From: Pseudomonadota bacterium
GTDB taxonomy: Bacteria > Verrucomicrobiota > Verrucomicrobiia > Limisphaerales > SXTU01
Direction of reading: 5' to 3'
NCBI GenBank assembly: GCA_009922615.1
Contig: RFVF01000012.1
Span: 18,520 to 82,519 of the forward strand
DNA: 64,000 nt
This document shows positions 1 through 8,440 of the stretch, one piece after another. The translations under genes and the position numbers were made by a program. Every line of letters starts with the position of its first letter. The stretch's first letter is position 1. The notes under the pieces are model-generated. The model did not search any database, was not told the origin of the DNA, and saw only the letters and a list, made by a program, of their open reading frames with translations.

Positions 1-12
1 GGCCATGGAAAA

Positions 13-1761
13 CTAGATTTGCACCGTCACACCCGTGTCGCCGAGTTTCGCCCACTCCAAGCCCGCGAAGCCTGGGACTTCGCGCGCCATCTGGTTGAAC
101 AGCCCTTCGATGGTCGAGAAGCCGTTCTGGCCGGTGACGTTGTGAACCAGCTCGTGCAGGAACTCCCACTCGGGGCGGGCGTCGCCGGGGGCCTCGACGG
201 CCTTCATGAACTTCTGCACGCGGCCCTTCACGTTCACAAACGTGCCGCGCTTCTCGACGTGCGCGCAGCCGGGGAGAACGAAGTGCGCAGCGGCAGTCGT
301 CGCGTTCGGCAGGATGTCGCTGACGATGAGCGTGTCGAGCTTCGCGAGCAAGTCCGCGCCGATGCCGTGCTTGGTCACGTCTTCGCCAAAGACGATGAGC
401 GTGCGGATGCTGCCGCTGCGGATGCCGTCGGCGATCTTCGCGAGGTTCACCCCGAGTTGCGGGCCGGCGATGCCGGTGAGCCGCGCGCCGTTGGAGTTCG
501 GATTCTTGTCCGCGTTGACGAGCAGCTTGTCCCCCTCGCCGTTGCGGGCGACGGAATCGGTCAGGGCGTTGAACCGCTTCGCGAGCTTGGCGAGGAGGAA
601 AAGTTCCTCGGTCGTCTGCCGCGCGCTCGCGATGACGGCGACGCTGCCGGTCGGGGCGGAGGCGAGCTTGGCGGAAACGGCCTTGAGCGCGGTGGGCCAC
701 GCGACTTCCAACATGCCGCGTTCCGCAATCCGCATTCCACATTTCTGAAGCCGGTCCGTGCGGCCAATCCACTTGTAGTTCAAGCGGCCCGAGTCGCACA
801 TCCACATCGAGTTCACCGCGTCGTTCTGGCGCGGCTCGTAGCGATAGACCTTCTCCTCGCGCGAGCCGACGATGATGTTGCAGCCGGTGCCGCAGCTCGT
901 GCAGAGGGACTTCGTTTCCTTCATGAACCACACGCGCATCTGGAAGCGGAAGTCCTTCGACGTGAGCGCGCCCACCGGGCAGATGTCCACGGTGTTGAGG
1001 GTGTAGTTGTTGTCGAACTTGCCCTCGGCCCAGGCGGCGATGGTGTTGTAGCTGCCGCGGTTCACAATACCGAGCGCGTCGTCGCCGGCGATGTCCTTCG
1101 TGAAGCGGATGCAGCGGGTGCAAAGAATGCAACGCTCGTCGTCGAGCACGATGCGCGGCCCGAGGTCCACGGCCTTGGGCTTGTGAACCTTCGCCTCGAC
1201 GAAGCGGCTCTGCGCCTGACCGTGCTCGACGGAGTATTCCTGCAACTTGCATTCGCCGGCCTGGTCGCAGATGGGGCAGTCGAGCGGGTGGTTGATGAGC
1301 AGCGATTCGAGCACCGCCTCGCGCATCTGCTTCGTCGCGGGGGAATTCGGGTAAATCTCCATGCCCGGCGAAATGGGCGTGGCGCACGCGATGGCTCCGC
1401 GCGGGGTGCCCGGCTCGTAGGGCAGCACGGACTTCGCAATCTTGGGCGAGCCATCCTCGTTGAGCACCGGCTTGCGGTCCGGGCCCATCTGCGGCGTGCC
1501 GAATTCGACGAGGCACATGCGGCAGTTGCCGGCGACGGGGAGCTTCGGATGATAGCAGTAATGCGGCACCTCGTGCGCCGCGAGCTGACAGGCCTGGAGC
1601 ATCGTGGTCGGCTCCATCTTGCCCTGCCAGTTGGGCATCATCTTCGGCACTTCGATTTCGCGGCCGTCCACCTTGATTTTGATTTTGTCGGACGGCAGCG
1701 GCGGAGCCGGCGCAGCGGCGGGCGCGGCGGGCTTGGCTTCAGTTGTCGCGGGGGCGGACAT
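13..1761 (-). CDS. nuoG: NADH-quinone oxidoreductase subunit G (short form)
   Basis: Peripheral-arm subunit of respiratory complex I that carries iron-sulfur clusters from NuoE/F toward NuoB. 582 residues. An Ala/Pro-rich leader (residues 2-22) precedes a 2Fe-2S ferredoxin domain with C69, C80, C83 and a distant C126. Then come the His/Cys cluster in HPLDCPICDQAGECK, two CxxCxxC-type clusters (ILCTRCIRF, DICPVGALTS) and CTSCGTGC at the start of the molybdopterin-oxidoreductase-like domain. It is much shorter than the roughly 900-residue E. coli protein, so the C-terminal domain is reduced, as in many short NuoG proteins. It starts 5 bp after nuoF. A minus-strand ATG at positions 6-4, just after its stop, is probably the start of the next nuo gene outside the window. 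Confidence 0.95.
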   Translation of the reverse strand: MSAPATTEAKPAAPAAAPAPPLPSDKIKIKVDGREIEVPKMMPNWQGKMEPTTMLQACQLAAHEVPHYCYHPKLPVAGNCRMCLVEFGTPQMGPDRKPVLNEDGSPKIAKSVLPYEPGTPRGAIACATPISPGMEIYPNSPATKQMREAVLESLLINHPLDCPICDQAGECKLQEYSVEHGQAQSRFVEAKVHKPKAVDLGPRIVLDDERCILCTRCIRFTKDIAGDDALGIVNRGSYNTIAAWAEGKFDNNYTLNTVDICPVGALTSKDFRFQMRVWFMKETKSLCTSCGTGCNIIVGSREEKVYRYEPRQNDAVNSMWMCDSGRLNYKWIGRTDRLQKCGMRIAERGMLEVAWPTALKAVSAKLASAPTGSVAVIASARQTTEELFLLAKLAKRFNALTDSVARNGEGDKLLVNADKNPNSNGARLTGIAGPQLGVNLAKIADGIRSGSIRTLIVFGEDVTKHGIGADLLAKLDTLIVSDILPNATTAAAHFVLPGCAHVEKRGTFVNVKGRVQKFMKAVEAPGDARPEWEFLHELVHNVTGQNGFSTIEGLFNQMAREVPGFAGLEWAKLGDTGVTVQI

Positions 1762-1766
1762 GGAAA

Positions 1767-3158
1767 TCAGTGTTTGGCGGCCGCTGCTTTGGCCTCGTCG
1801 GCAGCGCCCTTCGCCTCGAAGTCATCCTTGAACTTCTTCACGTAGCTCAAGACCGGCCAGGCGCAGGCTTCGCCGAAGGCGCATATGGTGCGGCCTTGGA
1901 TGTTTTGCGCGATGTGCAGCAGATAGTCGGCGTCGGCCTTGCGGCCGTGGCCGTGGGTGAGGCGGTGGAGGGCCTTGCTCATCCAGAGGGAGCCTTCGCG
2001 GCAGGGCGTGCACTGGCCGCAACTCTCGTGGGCGTAGAACTCGGCGAGGTTCGCGAGCGCCTCGACGATGTCGCGGGTGTCGTCCAGCACGATGATCGCC
2101 CCGGAGCCGGACATGGTGCCGGCGGCCATGAGGGAATCGAAGTCGTAGGGCAGGTCGAGGAGCGGCACGTCCACCTTGGCCATCTGGCCGTCAGCGCCTT
2201 TGCGGTTGAGTTTGAACGTCTCGCCGGCCTTCAGGATTTTTGAGGACGAGCCGCCGGGGATGATGGCCTTGAGCTTGCGCCCGTCGCACAGACCGCCGCC
2301 GAACGCGGGGTCGTTGATGAGTTCGCCAATGGTGACTTTGCCGACCTCGATTTCAAAGTAGCCGGGGCGCTTCACGTCTCCGCTGAGGCTGACGATGCGG
2401 GTGCCGGTGTTGTTGGGTGTGCCGAGCTTGGCGTATTCGGCCGCGCCCATGTTCACGATGTGCTTAACGTGGCAGAGCGTCTCCACGTTGTTCACGATGG
2501 TTGGGCACATGTAGAGGCCGAGCACAGCGGGAAAGTAGGGCGGCTTGATGCGCGGGTAGGCGCGCTTGCCTTCGAGCGACTCGATGAGGCCGGTCTCCTC
2601 GCCGCAGATGTAAGCGCCCGCGCCGCGATGAACGTAAATTTCCAGGTCGTAGCCGGAGCCGAGGATGTTCTTGCCGAGGAAGTTCTTCGCCCGCGCTTCG
2701 TCGAGGGCCTTGTTCAGCAGCTTCGCGCCCTGTGGCATCTCGCCGCGAATGTAGAGGTAGGCGAGCTTCACGTCGTTCGCCCAGCAAGAGAGAATCATCC
2801 CCTCGATGAGCTGGTGCGGGTCCTTGTGGATAATCTGGCGGTCCTTGAACGTGCCCGGCTCGGATTCGTCCGCGTTGCAAATGAGGTAGATCGGCTTGCC
2901 GGACTTGCGGTCCACGAGTGACCACTTGATGCCCGCGCTGAAACCCGCGCCACCGCGACCGCGCAAGCCGGAGGCCTTCACATCCTCGCGGACCTGTTCC
3001 TGCGGGGACATTTTCTTGCCATCGGGCAAGTCCTTGGGCGCGAGGGCGAGCACCTTCTTCAGCGCGTCGTAGCCGCCGTGGCGGAGGTAGCACTCGAGGT
3101 CCGGCGTGTAACCGGGCTGGTCGGCGTGCTTGAGAATTAGGCGGTGTTCCTGCGGCAT
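1767..3158 (-). CDS. nuoF: NADH-quinone oxidoreductase subunit F (FMN/NADH-binding)
   Basis: NADH dehydrogenase subunit of complex I: it oxidises NADH with FMN and passes electrons to a 4Fe-4S cluster. 463 residues, usual length. The Gly-rich FMN/NADH loop GRGGAGFSAG is at residues 67-76. The cluster ligands are in ESCGQCTPCREG (C380, C383, C386) plus C426 in TICAFGEAC. The C-terminus is a short Ala/Lys-rich tail. The gene lies between nuoE and nuoG on the same strand, but about 130 bp separate it from nuoE and a tRNA gene in the opposite direction occupies that gap. It may therefore need its own promoter or be read through the antisense of the tRNA. Confidence 0.97.
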   Translation of the reverse strand: MPQEHRLILKHADQPGYTPDLECYLRHGGYDALKKVLALAPKDLPDGKKMSPQEQVREDVKASGLRGRGGAGFSAGIKWSLVDRKSGKPIYLICNADESEPGTFKDRQIIHKDPHQLIEGMILSCWANDVKLAYLYIRGEMPQGAKLLNKALDEARAKNFLGKNILGSGYDLEIYVHRGAGAYICGEETGLIESLEGKRAYPRIKPPYFPAVLGLYMCPTIVNNVETLCHVKHIVNMGAAEYAKLGTPNNTGTRIVSLSGDVKRPGYFEIEVGKVTIGELINDPAFGGGLCDGRKLKAIIPGGSSSKILKAGETFKLNRKGADGQMAKVDVPLLDLPYDFDSLMAAGTMSGSGAIIVLDDTRDIVEALANLAEFYAHESCGQCTPCREGSLWMSKALHRLTHGHGRKADADYLLHIAQNIQGRTICAFGEACAWPVLSYVKKFKDDFEAKGAADEAKAAAAKH

Positions 3159-3208
3159 GGCGGCTTGACTCTCAGTTGGAAATCCCTAGGTTCCTCCGCG
3201 CTACGGAC

Positions 3209-3282
3209 TGCCCGATGGTGTAATGGTAGCACAACAGTCTCTGAATCTGTTTGTCATGGTTCAAATCCATGTCGGGCAACCA
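3209..3282 (+). tRNA. tRNA-Gln (anticodon CTG)
   Basis: A 74-nt cloverleaf. The 7-bp acceptor stem TGCCCGA/TCGGGCA is perfect, with discriminator A at 3279 and CCA encoded at 3280-3282. The D-arm contains TAATGGTAGCA and the T-arm contains GGTTCAAATCC. The anticodon loop CTCTGAA places CTG at 3241-3243, decoding CAG (Gln). The anticodon stem closes with one T-T mismatch next to the loop. It is on the plus strand, inside and against the nuoE-nuoF gap, ending 5 bp before the nuoE stop codon. Confidence 0.93.
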
Positions 3283-3287
3283 AGGTT

Positions 3288-3779
3288 TCATTTCGACTTC
3301 CCCTTCGCCACGATTTCATCCGCCTGCGCGGGCGTGACCTTCGGCAGCAAATCCTCGTTCAACAGCACCACCGGCGCGTTGCCGCAGTCGGCGAGGCACT
3401 CGACGAACTCGACGGTGAACTTCCCGTCCGGTGTGGTCTGGGGCGCGTGCTTGTGGGCGTCGAGGCCGAGCTTCGAGCAAAAGTGCGTGCGGAGTTCGCC
3501 ACTGCCGGCCAACGCGCAGCTCAACGTGCGGCAGACCTTGATGTGGGTCTTGCCGAGCGGCTCCTGCCGGAACATCGGATAGAACGTGACCAACTCGTAA
3601 ACGTTGATGGGCTGGAGGCCGAGCTTGCGGGCGGTCCACTCCACGGCGTCGCGCGAGATGTAGCCGAAGTGCTCCTGCAACGCGTGCAGGAACATGAGCG
3701 ACGCGCTCCGCTTCTGCGGATAGTGCGTAGCCAGCTCGTCGAGCTGGGCTTCCAAGTTGGCGGGGACGGCGAAGCTCAT
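3288..3779 (-). CDS. nuoE: NADH-quinone oxidoreductase subunit E
   Basis: Thioredoxin-like 2Fe-2S subunit of complex I that pairs with NuoF. 163 residues, normal length. Cluster ligands fit the family pattern: C83-x4-C88 (VCRTLSC) and C128-x3-C132 (VECLADCGNAP). Its start overlaps the nuoD stop by 4 bp (ATGA), so the two are probably translationally coupled. Downstream it faces the oppositely oriented tRNA-Gln gene. Confidence 0.96.
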   Translation of the reverse strand: MSFAVPANLEAQLDELATHYPQKRSASLMFLHALQEHFGYISRDAVEWTARKLGLQPINVYELVTFYPMFRQEPLGKTHIKVCRTLSCALAGSGELRTHFCSKLGLDAHKHAPQTTPDGKFTVEFVECLADCGNAPVVLLNEDLLPKVTPAQADEIVAKGKSK

Positions 3780-5071
3780 CGGTCACACTCTCCCATCACA
3801 AAATCAATCGAGCCGAGGATGCTCACCGCGTCGCTCATCATGTGGCCGGGCAGCACATGCGGCAGGATGCTCAGGTTGCAGAACGAGGGCGCGCGAATCT
3901 TCAGCCGATACGGTGTGCCGCCGCCGCGCGAGTTGATGTAGAAGCCCAGCTCCCCCTTCGGGTTCTCCGCGCCGAAATAGATTTCTCCCGGCGGCGCGTT
4001 GACTCCCTGCGTCACCAGCATGAACTGGTGAATCAGCTCCTCCATGCTGGTGAGCACTTTGCTCTTCGGGGGCAAAACCACTTTGCCGTCGGGCACGTTG
4101 ATGGGTTCCTTCGCGTCGTTGTCGTCGCCGCCGGGAAGGTTCGCGAGGCACTGGCGGATGAGGCGCACGCTCTGGCGCATCTCTTCCATGCGGACGAGGT
4201 AGCGGTCGTAGCTGTCGCCGACGGAGCCGACGGGCACCTCGAAGTCCAGCTCGCCATAGACGAGATACGGATGCGTCTTGCGCACGTCGTAGTCCACGCC
4301 GCTGCCGCGCAGGTTCGGGCCGGTGAGGCCGTAATCAATCGCGTCCGCCGCCGAGATGATGCCGATGTCGCGCGTGCGGTCCACGAAGATGCGGTTGCGC
4401 GTGAGCAGCGTCTCGGACTCGGCGAAGTTGACTTCCACCTCATCGCAAAACTTGCGCAACGCCTCCGCCCAGCCCGGTGGCAGGTCGCGCGAAAGCCCGC
4501 CGATGCGCGTGTAACTCGTCGTGAAGCGCGCGCCGGTGAGCCGTTCGATGAGCGAGTAAATCTTCTCGCGCTCGGTGAACGTGTGCAGGAAGACCGTGAG
4601 CGCGCCGATGTCCATCGCGAACGCGCCGAGGCCGAGCAGGTGCGCCGAGATACGCGCCATCTCGCAGCAGATGACGCGGATGTATTGGCAGCGCGGCGGG
4701 AGCTGCTGGTCAATGCCGAGGAGCTTTTCCACTGCCAGCGCGTAGGCGACGTTGTTCGCCAGTGGCGCGAGGTAATCCAGCCGGTCCGTGTAAGGGATGA
4801 ACTGGGTGTAGGTCATGTTCTCGGCGATCTTCTCGTCGCCGCGATGCAGATAACCCACGTCTGGGGTGGCCTTGGTGATGATTTCGCCGTCCAGCTCCAA
4901 GATGATGCGCAGCACGCCGTGCGTGGACGGATGCGACGGCCCCATGTTGAGCACCATCTTCTCGCCCTGCAGTTCGCCTTCATCGCCAGCGGACGCCGGC
5001 ATGAGTGACTTGGCTCCCTCTGCCAAGCGTGAAGCCGGCTCGCGGAATTCGATGGTTTGAGCAGTGGCCAT
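3776..5071 (-). CDS. nuoD: NADH-quinone oxidoreductase subunit D
   Basis: The 49-kDa-type subunit of complex I that, with NuoB, forms the quinone-binding cavity. 431 residues from the ATG at 5071; the open frame extends 21 residues further upstream, but that stretch does not look like NuoD and would run into nuoC. The hallmark GPSHPSTHGVLR occurs near residue 45 and the typical C-terminus GSIDFVMGECDR is present. The gene begins 4 bp after the nuoC stop and overlaps nuoE by 4 bp. Confidence 0.96.
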   Translation of the reverse strand: MATAQTIEFREPASRLAEGAKSLMPASAGDEGELQGEKMVLNMGPSHPSTHGVLRIILELDGEIITKATPDVGYLHRGDEKIAENMTYTQFIPYTDRLDYLAPLANNVAYALAVEKLLGIDQQLPPRCQYIRVICCEMARISAHLLGLGAFAMDIGALTVFLHTFTEREKIYSLIERLTGARFTTSYTRIGGLSRDLPPGWAEALRKFCDEVEVNFAESETLLTRNRIFVDRTRDIGIISAADAIDYGLTGPNLRGSGVDYDVRKTHPYLVYGELDFEVPVGSVGDSYDRYLVRMEEMRQSVRLIRQCLANLPGGDDNDAKEPINVPDGKVVLPPKSKVLTSMEELIHQFMLVTQGVNAPPGEIYFGAENPKGELGFYINSRGGGTPYRLKIRAPSFCNLSILPHVLPGHMMSDAVSILGSIDFVMGECDR

Positions 5072-5075
5072 GAAA

Positions 5076-5654
5076 TCAGTTTTCCGGCAAGCGGACACGC
5101 GGCTCGCGAGCGATGCTGTCCTTGCCACCCGCAACGGTCACAAACGGCCCGCCTTCCAGCGGCGCGGGCTTGGTGAACGCCACGTCGGGCAAATCAGTCG
5201 GCTTGCCGGCAAGCGGGAAGTCCTTCCGCAGCGGAAAATACGGATAGCCGTCCCACATCAAGATGCGCCGCAAGTCGGGATGCCCACGGAAGCGGATGCC
5301 CATCATGTCGTAGGCCTCGCGCTCGTGCCAGTCGGCTCCGCGCCAGACACCGGTGACGGTGGGCAACTCGGACTTCTCCTCGCTGACCTCGGTTTTGAGG
5401 CGTAGGTGGCAGCCGTGGCCAGTGCCGTAAAGCTCGTAAACCAGAGTCCAACGCGGGTCTTCGCCGTAGTTGTCGATGCCAGTCAAGTCGAGGAGCATGT
5501 CGTAGCCCAAGGACTTCTTCGCGAATTCGCACACCTCCGCGATGCGCTCGGCATCGGCCAGCTTCAGCGTGACTTCGCCGCGAAACTCGACGGGCGTGGA
5601 CAGCAGTTCGCCGAATTTGGCTTTCAGCTGGTTGGCGAGTTCGGCGGTGACCAC
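5076..5654 (-). CDS. nuoC: NADH-quinone oxidoreductase subunit C
   Basis: The 30-kDa-type peripheral subunit of complex I. I take the GTG at 5654 (reading VVTAELANQL) as start, giving 192 residues, the usual size. The frame stays open far upstream, but only through a Ser/Thr-rich repeat and then across nuoB. The family signature EREAYDMMGIRF, followed by GHPDLRRIL, is clear. The GTG start lies just after a tract of short GTTGAGA-like repeats in the nuoB-nuoC gap. Confidence 0.92.
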   Translation of the reverse strand: MVTAELANQLKAKFGELLSTPVEFRGEVTLKLADAERIAEVCEFAKKSLGYDMLLDLTGIDNYGEDPRWTLVYELYGTGHGCHLRLKTEVSEEKSELPTVTGVWRGADWHEREAYDMMGIRFRGHPDLRRILMWDGYPYFPLRKDFPLAGKPTDLPDVAFTKPAPLEGGPFVTVAGGKDSIAREPRVRLPEN

Positions 5655-5658
5655 GGGG

Positions 5659-5692
5659 GAAGTTGAGGGTTGAAAGTTGAGAGTTGAGAGGC
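5659..5692. repeat. short GTTGAGAGTTGA-type tandem repeat
   Basis: The nuoB-nuoC gap is filled by near-identical tandem units of the form AAGTTGAGGGTTGAAAGTTGAGAGTTGAGAG. It adds low-complexity codons in front of the nuoC start and would mislead start prediction. It resembles the other short repeats scattered through this window. Confidence 0.6.
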
Positions 5693-5695
5693 GGT

Positions 5696-6190
5696 TCAGG
5701 CGGCCAGCACCGGCTCCTTCTGCACCTTGTTTTGCAACTTGATGAGCGCGTCCAGCAGCGCCTCCGGTCGCGGCGGACAGCCAGCCACATACACGTCCAC
5801 CGGCACGATGCTGTCCACGCCTTGCAGCACTGCGTAACTGCGATACATGCCGCCGGTCGAGGCGCACGCGCCCATTGCAATGACCCATTTCGGCTCCGGC
5901 ATCTGGTCGTAAATGCGGCGCACGGCCAGCGCCATTTTGTAAGTGACTGTGCCCGCGACAATCATCACGTCCGACTGCCGGGGCGAGAAGCGCATGACCT
6001 CCGAGCCGAACCGCGAAATGTCGAACTTGCTCGCGCCCGCCGCCATCAGCTCGATGGCGCAGCAGGCCAGGCCCATCGGCATCGGCCACAGCGACTGCTT
6101 GCGGCACCAGTTGATGGCCGCGTCCACGCGCGTGACCACGACGTCACCCTCAATCTTCGAGTTGTAGCCTAGTTCAGCGCTGGTCGGCAT
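5696..6190 (-). CDS. nuoB: NADH-quinone oxidoreductase subunit B
   Basis: Carries the terminal 4Fe-4S cluster N2 of complex I, which reduces quinone. 164 residues from the ATG at 6190; the upstream open extension has no family similarity. Ligands are the adjacent C43-C44 ([11 protein letters not shown]), C109 (GACASTGG) and C138 ([11 protein letters not shown]). It is the first gene of this nuo block. Immediately upstream lies a divergent lactonase gene, so nuoA, which usually precedes nuoB, is not in place here. Confidence 0.96.
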   Translation of the reverse strand: MPTSAELGYNSKIEGDVVVTRVDAAINWCRKQSLWPMPMGLACCAIELMAAGASKFDISRFGSEVMRFSPRQSDVMIVAGTVTYKMALAVRRIYDQMPEPKWVIAMGACASTGGMYRSYAVLQGVDSIVPVDVYVAGCPPRPEALLDALIKLQNKVQKEPVLAA

Positions 6191-6342
6191 GGCGGAAGCA
6201 CGCGGAAATTGTCCGCGAACACCGCAAGTAAAGCATCGGCCGGACACGCGGCAAGTGTTTTGTGATTTTTTTCACAAGCCACCGTCCCCCGCCATGAAGC
6301 GCCGGCTTGCGCTGTGCAGTGCCGGTCTGGTTTGCTACGCGC

Positions 6343-7521
6343 ATGAATCGCCACCGCTTCCTGAAACTCGCCTCCACCTCCACCCTCGCCGCTGCGCTGG
6401 GCTCGTCGCTCGCCACGGCTGCTGACAAGACGGCCGGCCCGACGCAATTCCGCGCTTACGTCGGCACTTACACCGGCAAGAAGAGCCAAGGGATCTACAT
6501 GTTCACCTTCAACGCCGCGACCGGCGAGGTGGGCAAGCCCGAACTCGCGGGCGAGGCGGTAAACCCGTCGTTTCTCGCGTTTCATCCCAACGGAAAATCC
6601 CTCTACGCTGTCGGCGAGGTGAATGATGTCGCCGGCAAGAAGGGCGGCGGCGTCAGCGCGTTTGCCATCCAGCCCGACGGCAAGCTCAAGCTCCTGAGCC
6701 AGCATTCCACCGTCGGAGCCGGCCCTTGCTTCGTCACGGTGGACAAGAGCGGCAAGGTCGCGCTCGCCGCCAACTACGGCGGTGGCAGCGTGGTGGCTCT
6801 GCCCATCCGGCCGGACGGCTCGGTGGGCGAACACACCGGCTTCGTGCAGCACGAGGGCAAGAGCGTGACCAAGCGCCAGAGCCAGCCCAACGCCCACTCG
6901 GTGAACGTCTCGCCCGACAACCGCTTTGCCTTCGTCGCTGACCTCGGGCTCGACAAAGTGCTCATCTACAAGCTCGACCCGGCGAAGGGCACGTTGACGC
7001 CGAACGATCCGCCGTTCGCCGCCGTCGCGCCCGGCAGCGGACCGCGCCACTTCGCATTTCATCCCAGCGGCAAGTTCGCCTACCTCATCAACGAAATTAA
7101 CCTCACCATGACCGCGTTCAGCTACGACGCCGCGAAGGGTGCGCTGAAGGAAATGCACACCGTCTCCACGCTGCCCGCCGCCGATGGTCCCGGGCCCAAA
7201 CCGGGCTGGAGCACAGCGGAAGTCGTCGCGCACCCCAATGGGAAATTCCTCTACGGCTCGAACCGTGGTCACGACACCATCGCGGTCTTTTCAGTCGCGG
7301 ATGACGGCAAGATCACTCTCGTGCAGAACGCGCCGGCGGAGGTCAAGACCCCGCGCAACTTCAACCTCGACCCGACCGGCAAATGGCTCTTCACCGAGGG
7401 CCAAGGCTCTGACACGATCGCGCTCTTCAAGGTGGATCAGGCGACCGGCAAGCTTACCGCGACGGACACCCGGTTGGAAATTGGCACGCCCGTGTGTTTG
7501 AAGTTTTTGGCGGTGAAGTAA
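6343..7521 (+). CDS. exported 7-bladed beta-propeller lactonase (6-phosphogluconolactonase family)
   Basis: 392 residues from ATG 6343 (MNRHRFLKL), giving an N-terminal export signal: Arg-containing start, hydrophobic Ala/Ser core, cleavage near ATAADK. The upstream extension of the frame lacks these features and was not used. The mature protein shows repeated propeller motifs (FRAYVGTYTGKKSQGIYMF, GPRHFAFHPSGKFAYLINE, NFNLDPTGKWLFTEGQGSD) typical of the lactonase propeller family that includes Pgl/YkgB. Likely role: hydrolysis of a sugar lactone outside the cytoplasm. Whether it serves an SDR-type sugar dehydrogenase encoded nearby is inference. It diverges from nuoB across about 150 bp. Confidence 0.8.
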   Translation: MNRHRFLKLASTSTLAAALGSSLATAADKTAGPTQFRAYVGTYTGKKSQGIYMFTFNAATGEVGKPELAGEAVNPSFLAFHPNGKSLYAVGEVNDVAGKKGGGVSAFAIQPDGKLKLLSQHSTVGAGPCFVTVDKSGKVALAANYGGGSVVALPIRPDGSVGEHTGFVQHEGKSVTKRQSQPNAHSVNVSPDNRFAFVADLGLDKVLIYKLDPAKGTLTPNDPPFAAVAPGSGPRHFAFHPSGKFAYLINEINLTMTAFSYDAAKGALKEMHTVSTLPAADGPGPKPGWSTAEVVAHPNGKFLYGSNRGHDTIAVFSVADDGKITLVQNAPAEVKTPRNFNLDPTGKWLFTEGQGSDTIALFKVDQATGKLTATDTRLEIGTPVCLKFLAVK

Positions 7522-7531
7522 CGGCTACGGA

Positions 7532-7618
7532 GGGTAATCAGTAATCAGTTTCAGCGACCAGTTGGGACGGCGGCGGACTTCCCAAACTGGTTACTGATTT
7601 CTGGACATTGATTACCCC
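7532..7618. repeat. long imperfect palindrome of the GTAATCAGT repeat family
   Basis: Between the convergent lactonase and SDR genes. The left arm 7534-7566 begins GTAATCAGTAATCAGTTTC and the right arm 7580-7615 ends GACATTGATTAC; their reverse complements align through GTAATCA and CCAGTTGGGA/TCCCAAACTGG. The RNA would fold into a long hairpin and might act as a bidirectional terminator. The same AT-rich motif recurs near 12318, 43344, 48684 and 58434. Confidence 0.75.
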
Positions 7619-7624
7619 GCTAAA

Positions 7625-8374
7625 CTACGCGATCCGCATCGTCAGTCCACCATCAATCGTCACCGTGTCCCCGGTGATGTAGTCGTTCTGCACCAACATC
7701 AGGATCGCGTCGGCCACTTGCTCGGACGCGCCTTCGCGCTTGAGCGGAATGCGATTATCGAGGTTCAGCTTCTTCTGCTCCGCTGACATGTGCTGGTGAA
7801 ACCGAGTGCGAATCACACCGGGCGCGACGCAGTTGACGCGAATGTTGTCCGGCGCGAACTCGCGAGCCAGCCCACGCGTGAGGTGAGGAATCGCGCCTTT
7901 CACGGCCTGATACGCGATGTGGCTGGGCGTGGCGAGCTTCCCGGCCGTCGAGGAAATGAGGATGATCGCCCCTTCCTTCTTCGGTTTCATCAGCGGAATC
8001 GCCGCCCGGCACAGGTAGAAAATCGCGTGAACATGGACATCAAACGCGCCGTGCCACGCCTCCGGCGTCAGCTCTAACAAGCCGCCGTTCACCGGCCCGC
8101 CGGCGGAATGCACCAGCACGTCGAGGCCACCGAGGCGCCGCGCCGTTTCCTCCACGCTTCGGGTGCAGTCAGCGGGTTTCGCGCAGTCGGCAAGGATGAT
8201 TTCACACCGCCGACCCAGCGCCTGGATCGCCGCGCGCGTCTGCCGCGCATCGTCATCCTCCGTGCGCCCGACAACCGCGACATCCGCGCCCGCCTTCGCC
8301 AGCGCAATCGCCGCCGCGGCGCCAATGCCGCGCGTGCCGCCCGTGACCAAGCCGATTTTCCCGGTGAGTTGCAT
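7625..8374 (-). CDS. short-chain dehydrogenase/reductase (FabG-like)
   Basis: NAD(P)-dependent oxidoreductase, 249 residues. The Rossmann loop is TGGTRGIG (residues 11-18). The catalytic set is Ser141/142, Tyr155 and Lys159 (YQAVK). The C-terminus ends GDTVTIDGGLTMRIA, typical of classical SDRs. It lies 66 bp downstream of the DeoR-type regulator on the same strand, so it may be co-transcribed and linked to sugar metabolism of the divergent microcompartment operon. Substrate unknown; a sugar or hydroxyacid dehydrogenase role is inference. Confidence 0.85.
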   Translation of the reverse strand: MQLTGKIGLVTGGTRGIGAAAAIALAKAGADVAVVGRTEDDDARQTRAAIQALGRRCEIILADCAKPADCTRSVEETARRLGGLDVLVHSAGGPVNGGLLELTPEAWHGAFDVHVHAIFYLCRAAIPLMKPKKEGAIILISSTAGKLATPSHIAYQAVKGAIPHLTRGLAREFAPDNIRVNCVAPGVIRTRFHQHMSAEQKKLNLDNRIPLKREGASEQVADAILMLVQNDYITGDTVTIDGGLTMRIA

Positions 8375-8440
8375 AATTTGATCGATTGAAACCGCCGCGC
8401 TTCGTGCCGTCGCTGTCGTCGCGTGTCAACGCCAAACCCA

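Noticed and set aside
19..1845. 608-codon open frame on the plus strand opposite nuoG, and similar long antisense frames at 3842-5008, 27420-28421, 39959-41056 and 41402-42352
   Set aside because: Arg/Ala/His-rich composition with no domain motifs; these are the usual by-product of G/C at third codon positions of the real genes on the other strand.
5076..6107. 343-residue version of NuoC with a long N-terminal extension
   Set aside because: The extension overlaps nuoB in another frame and passes through a repeat tract; the GTG at 5654 gives the normal NuoC length.
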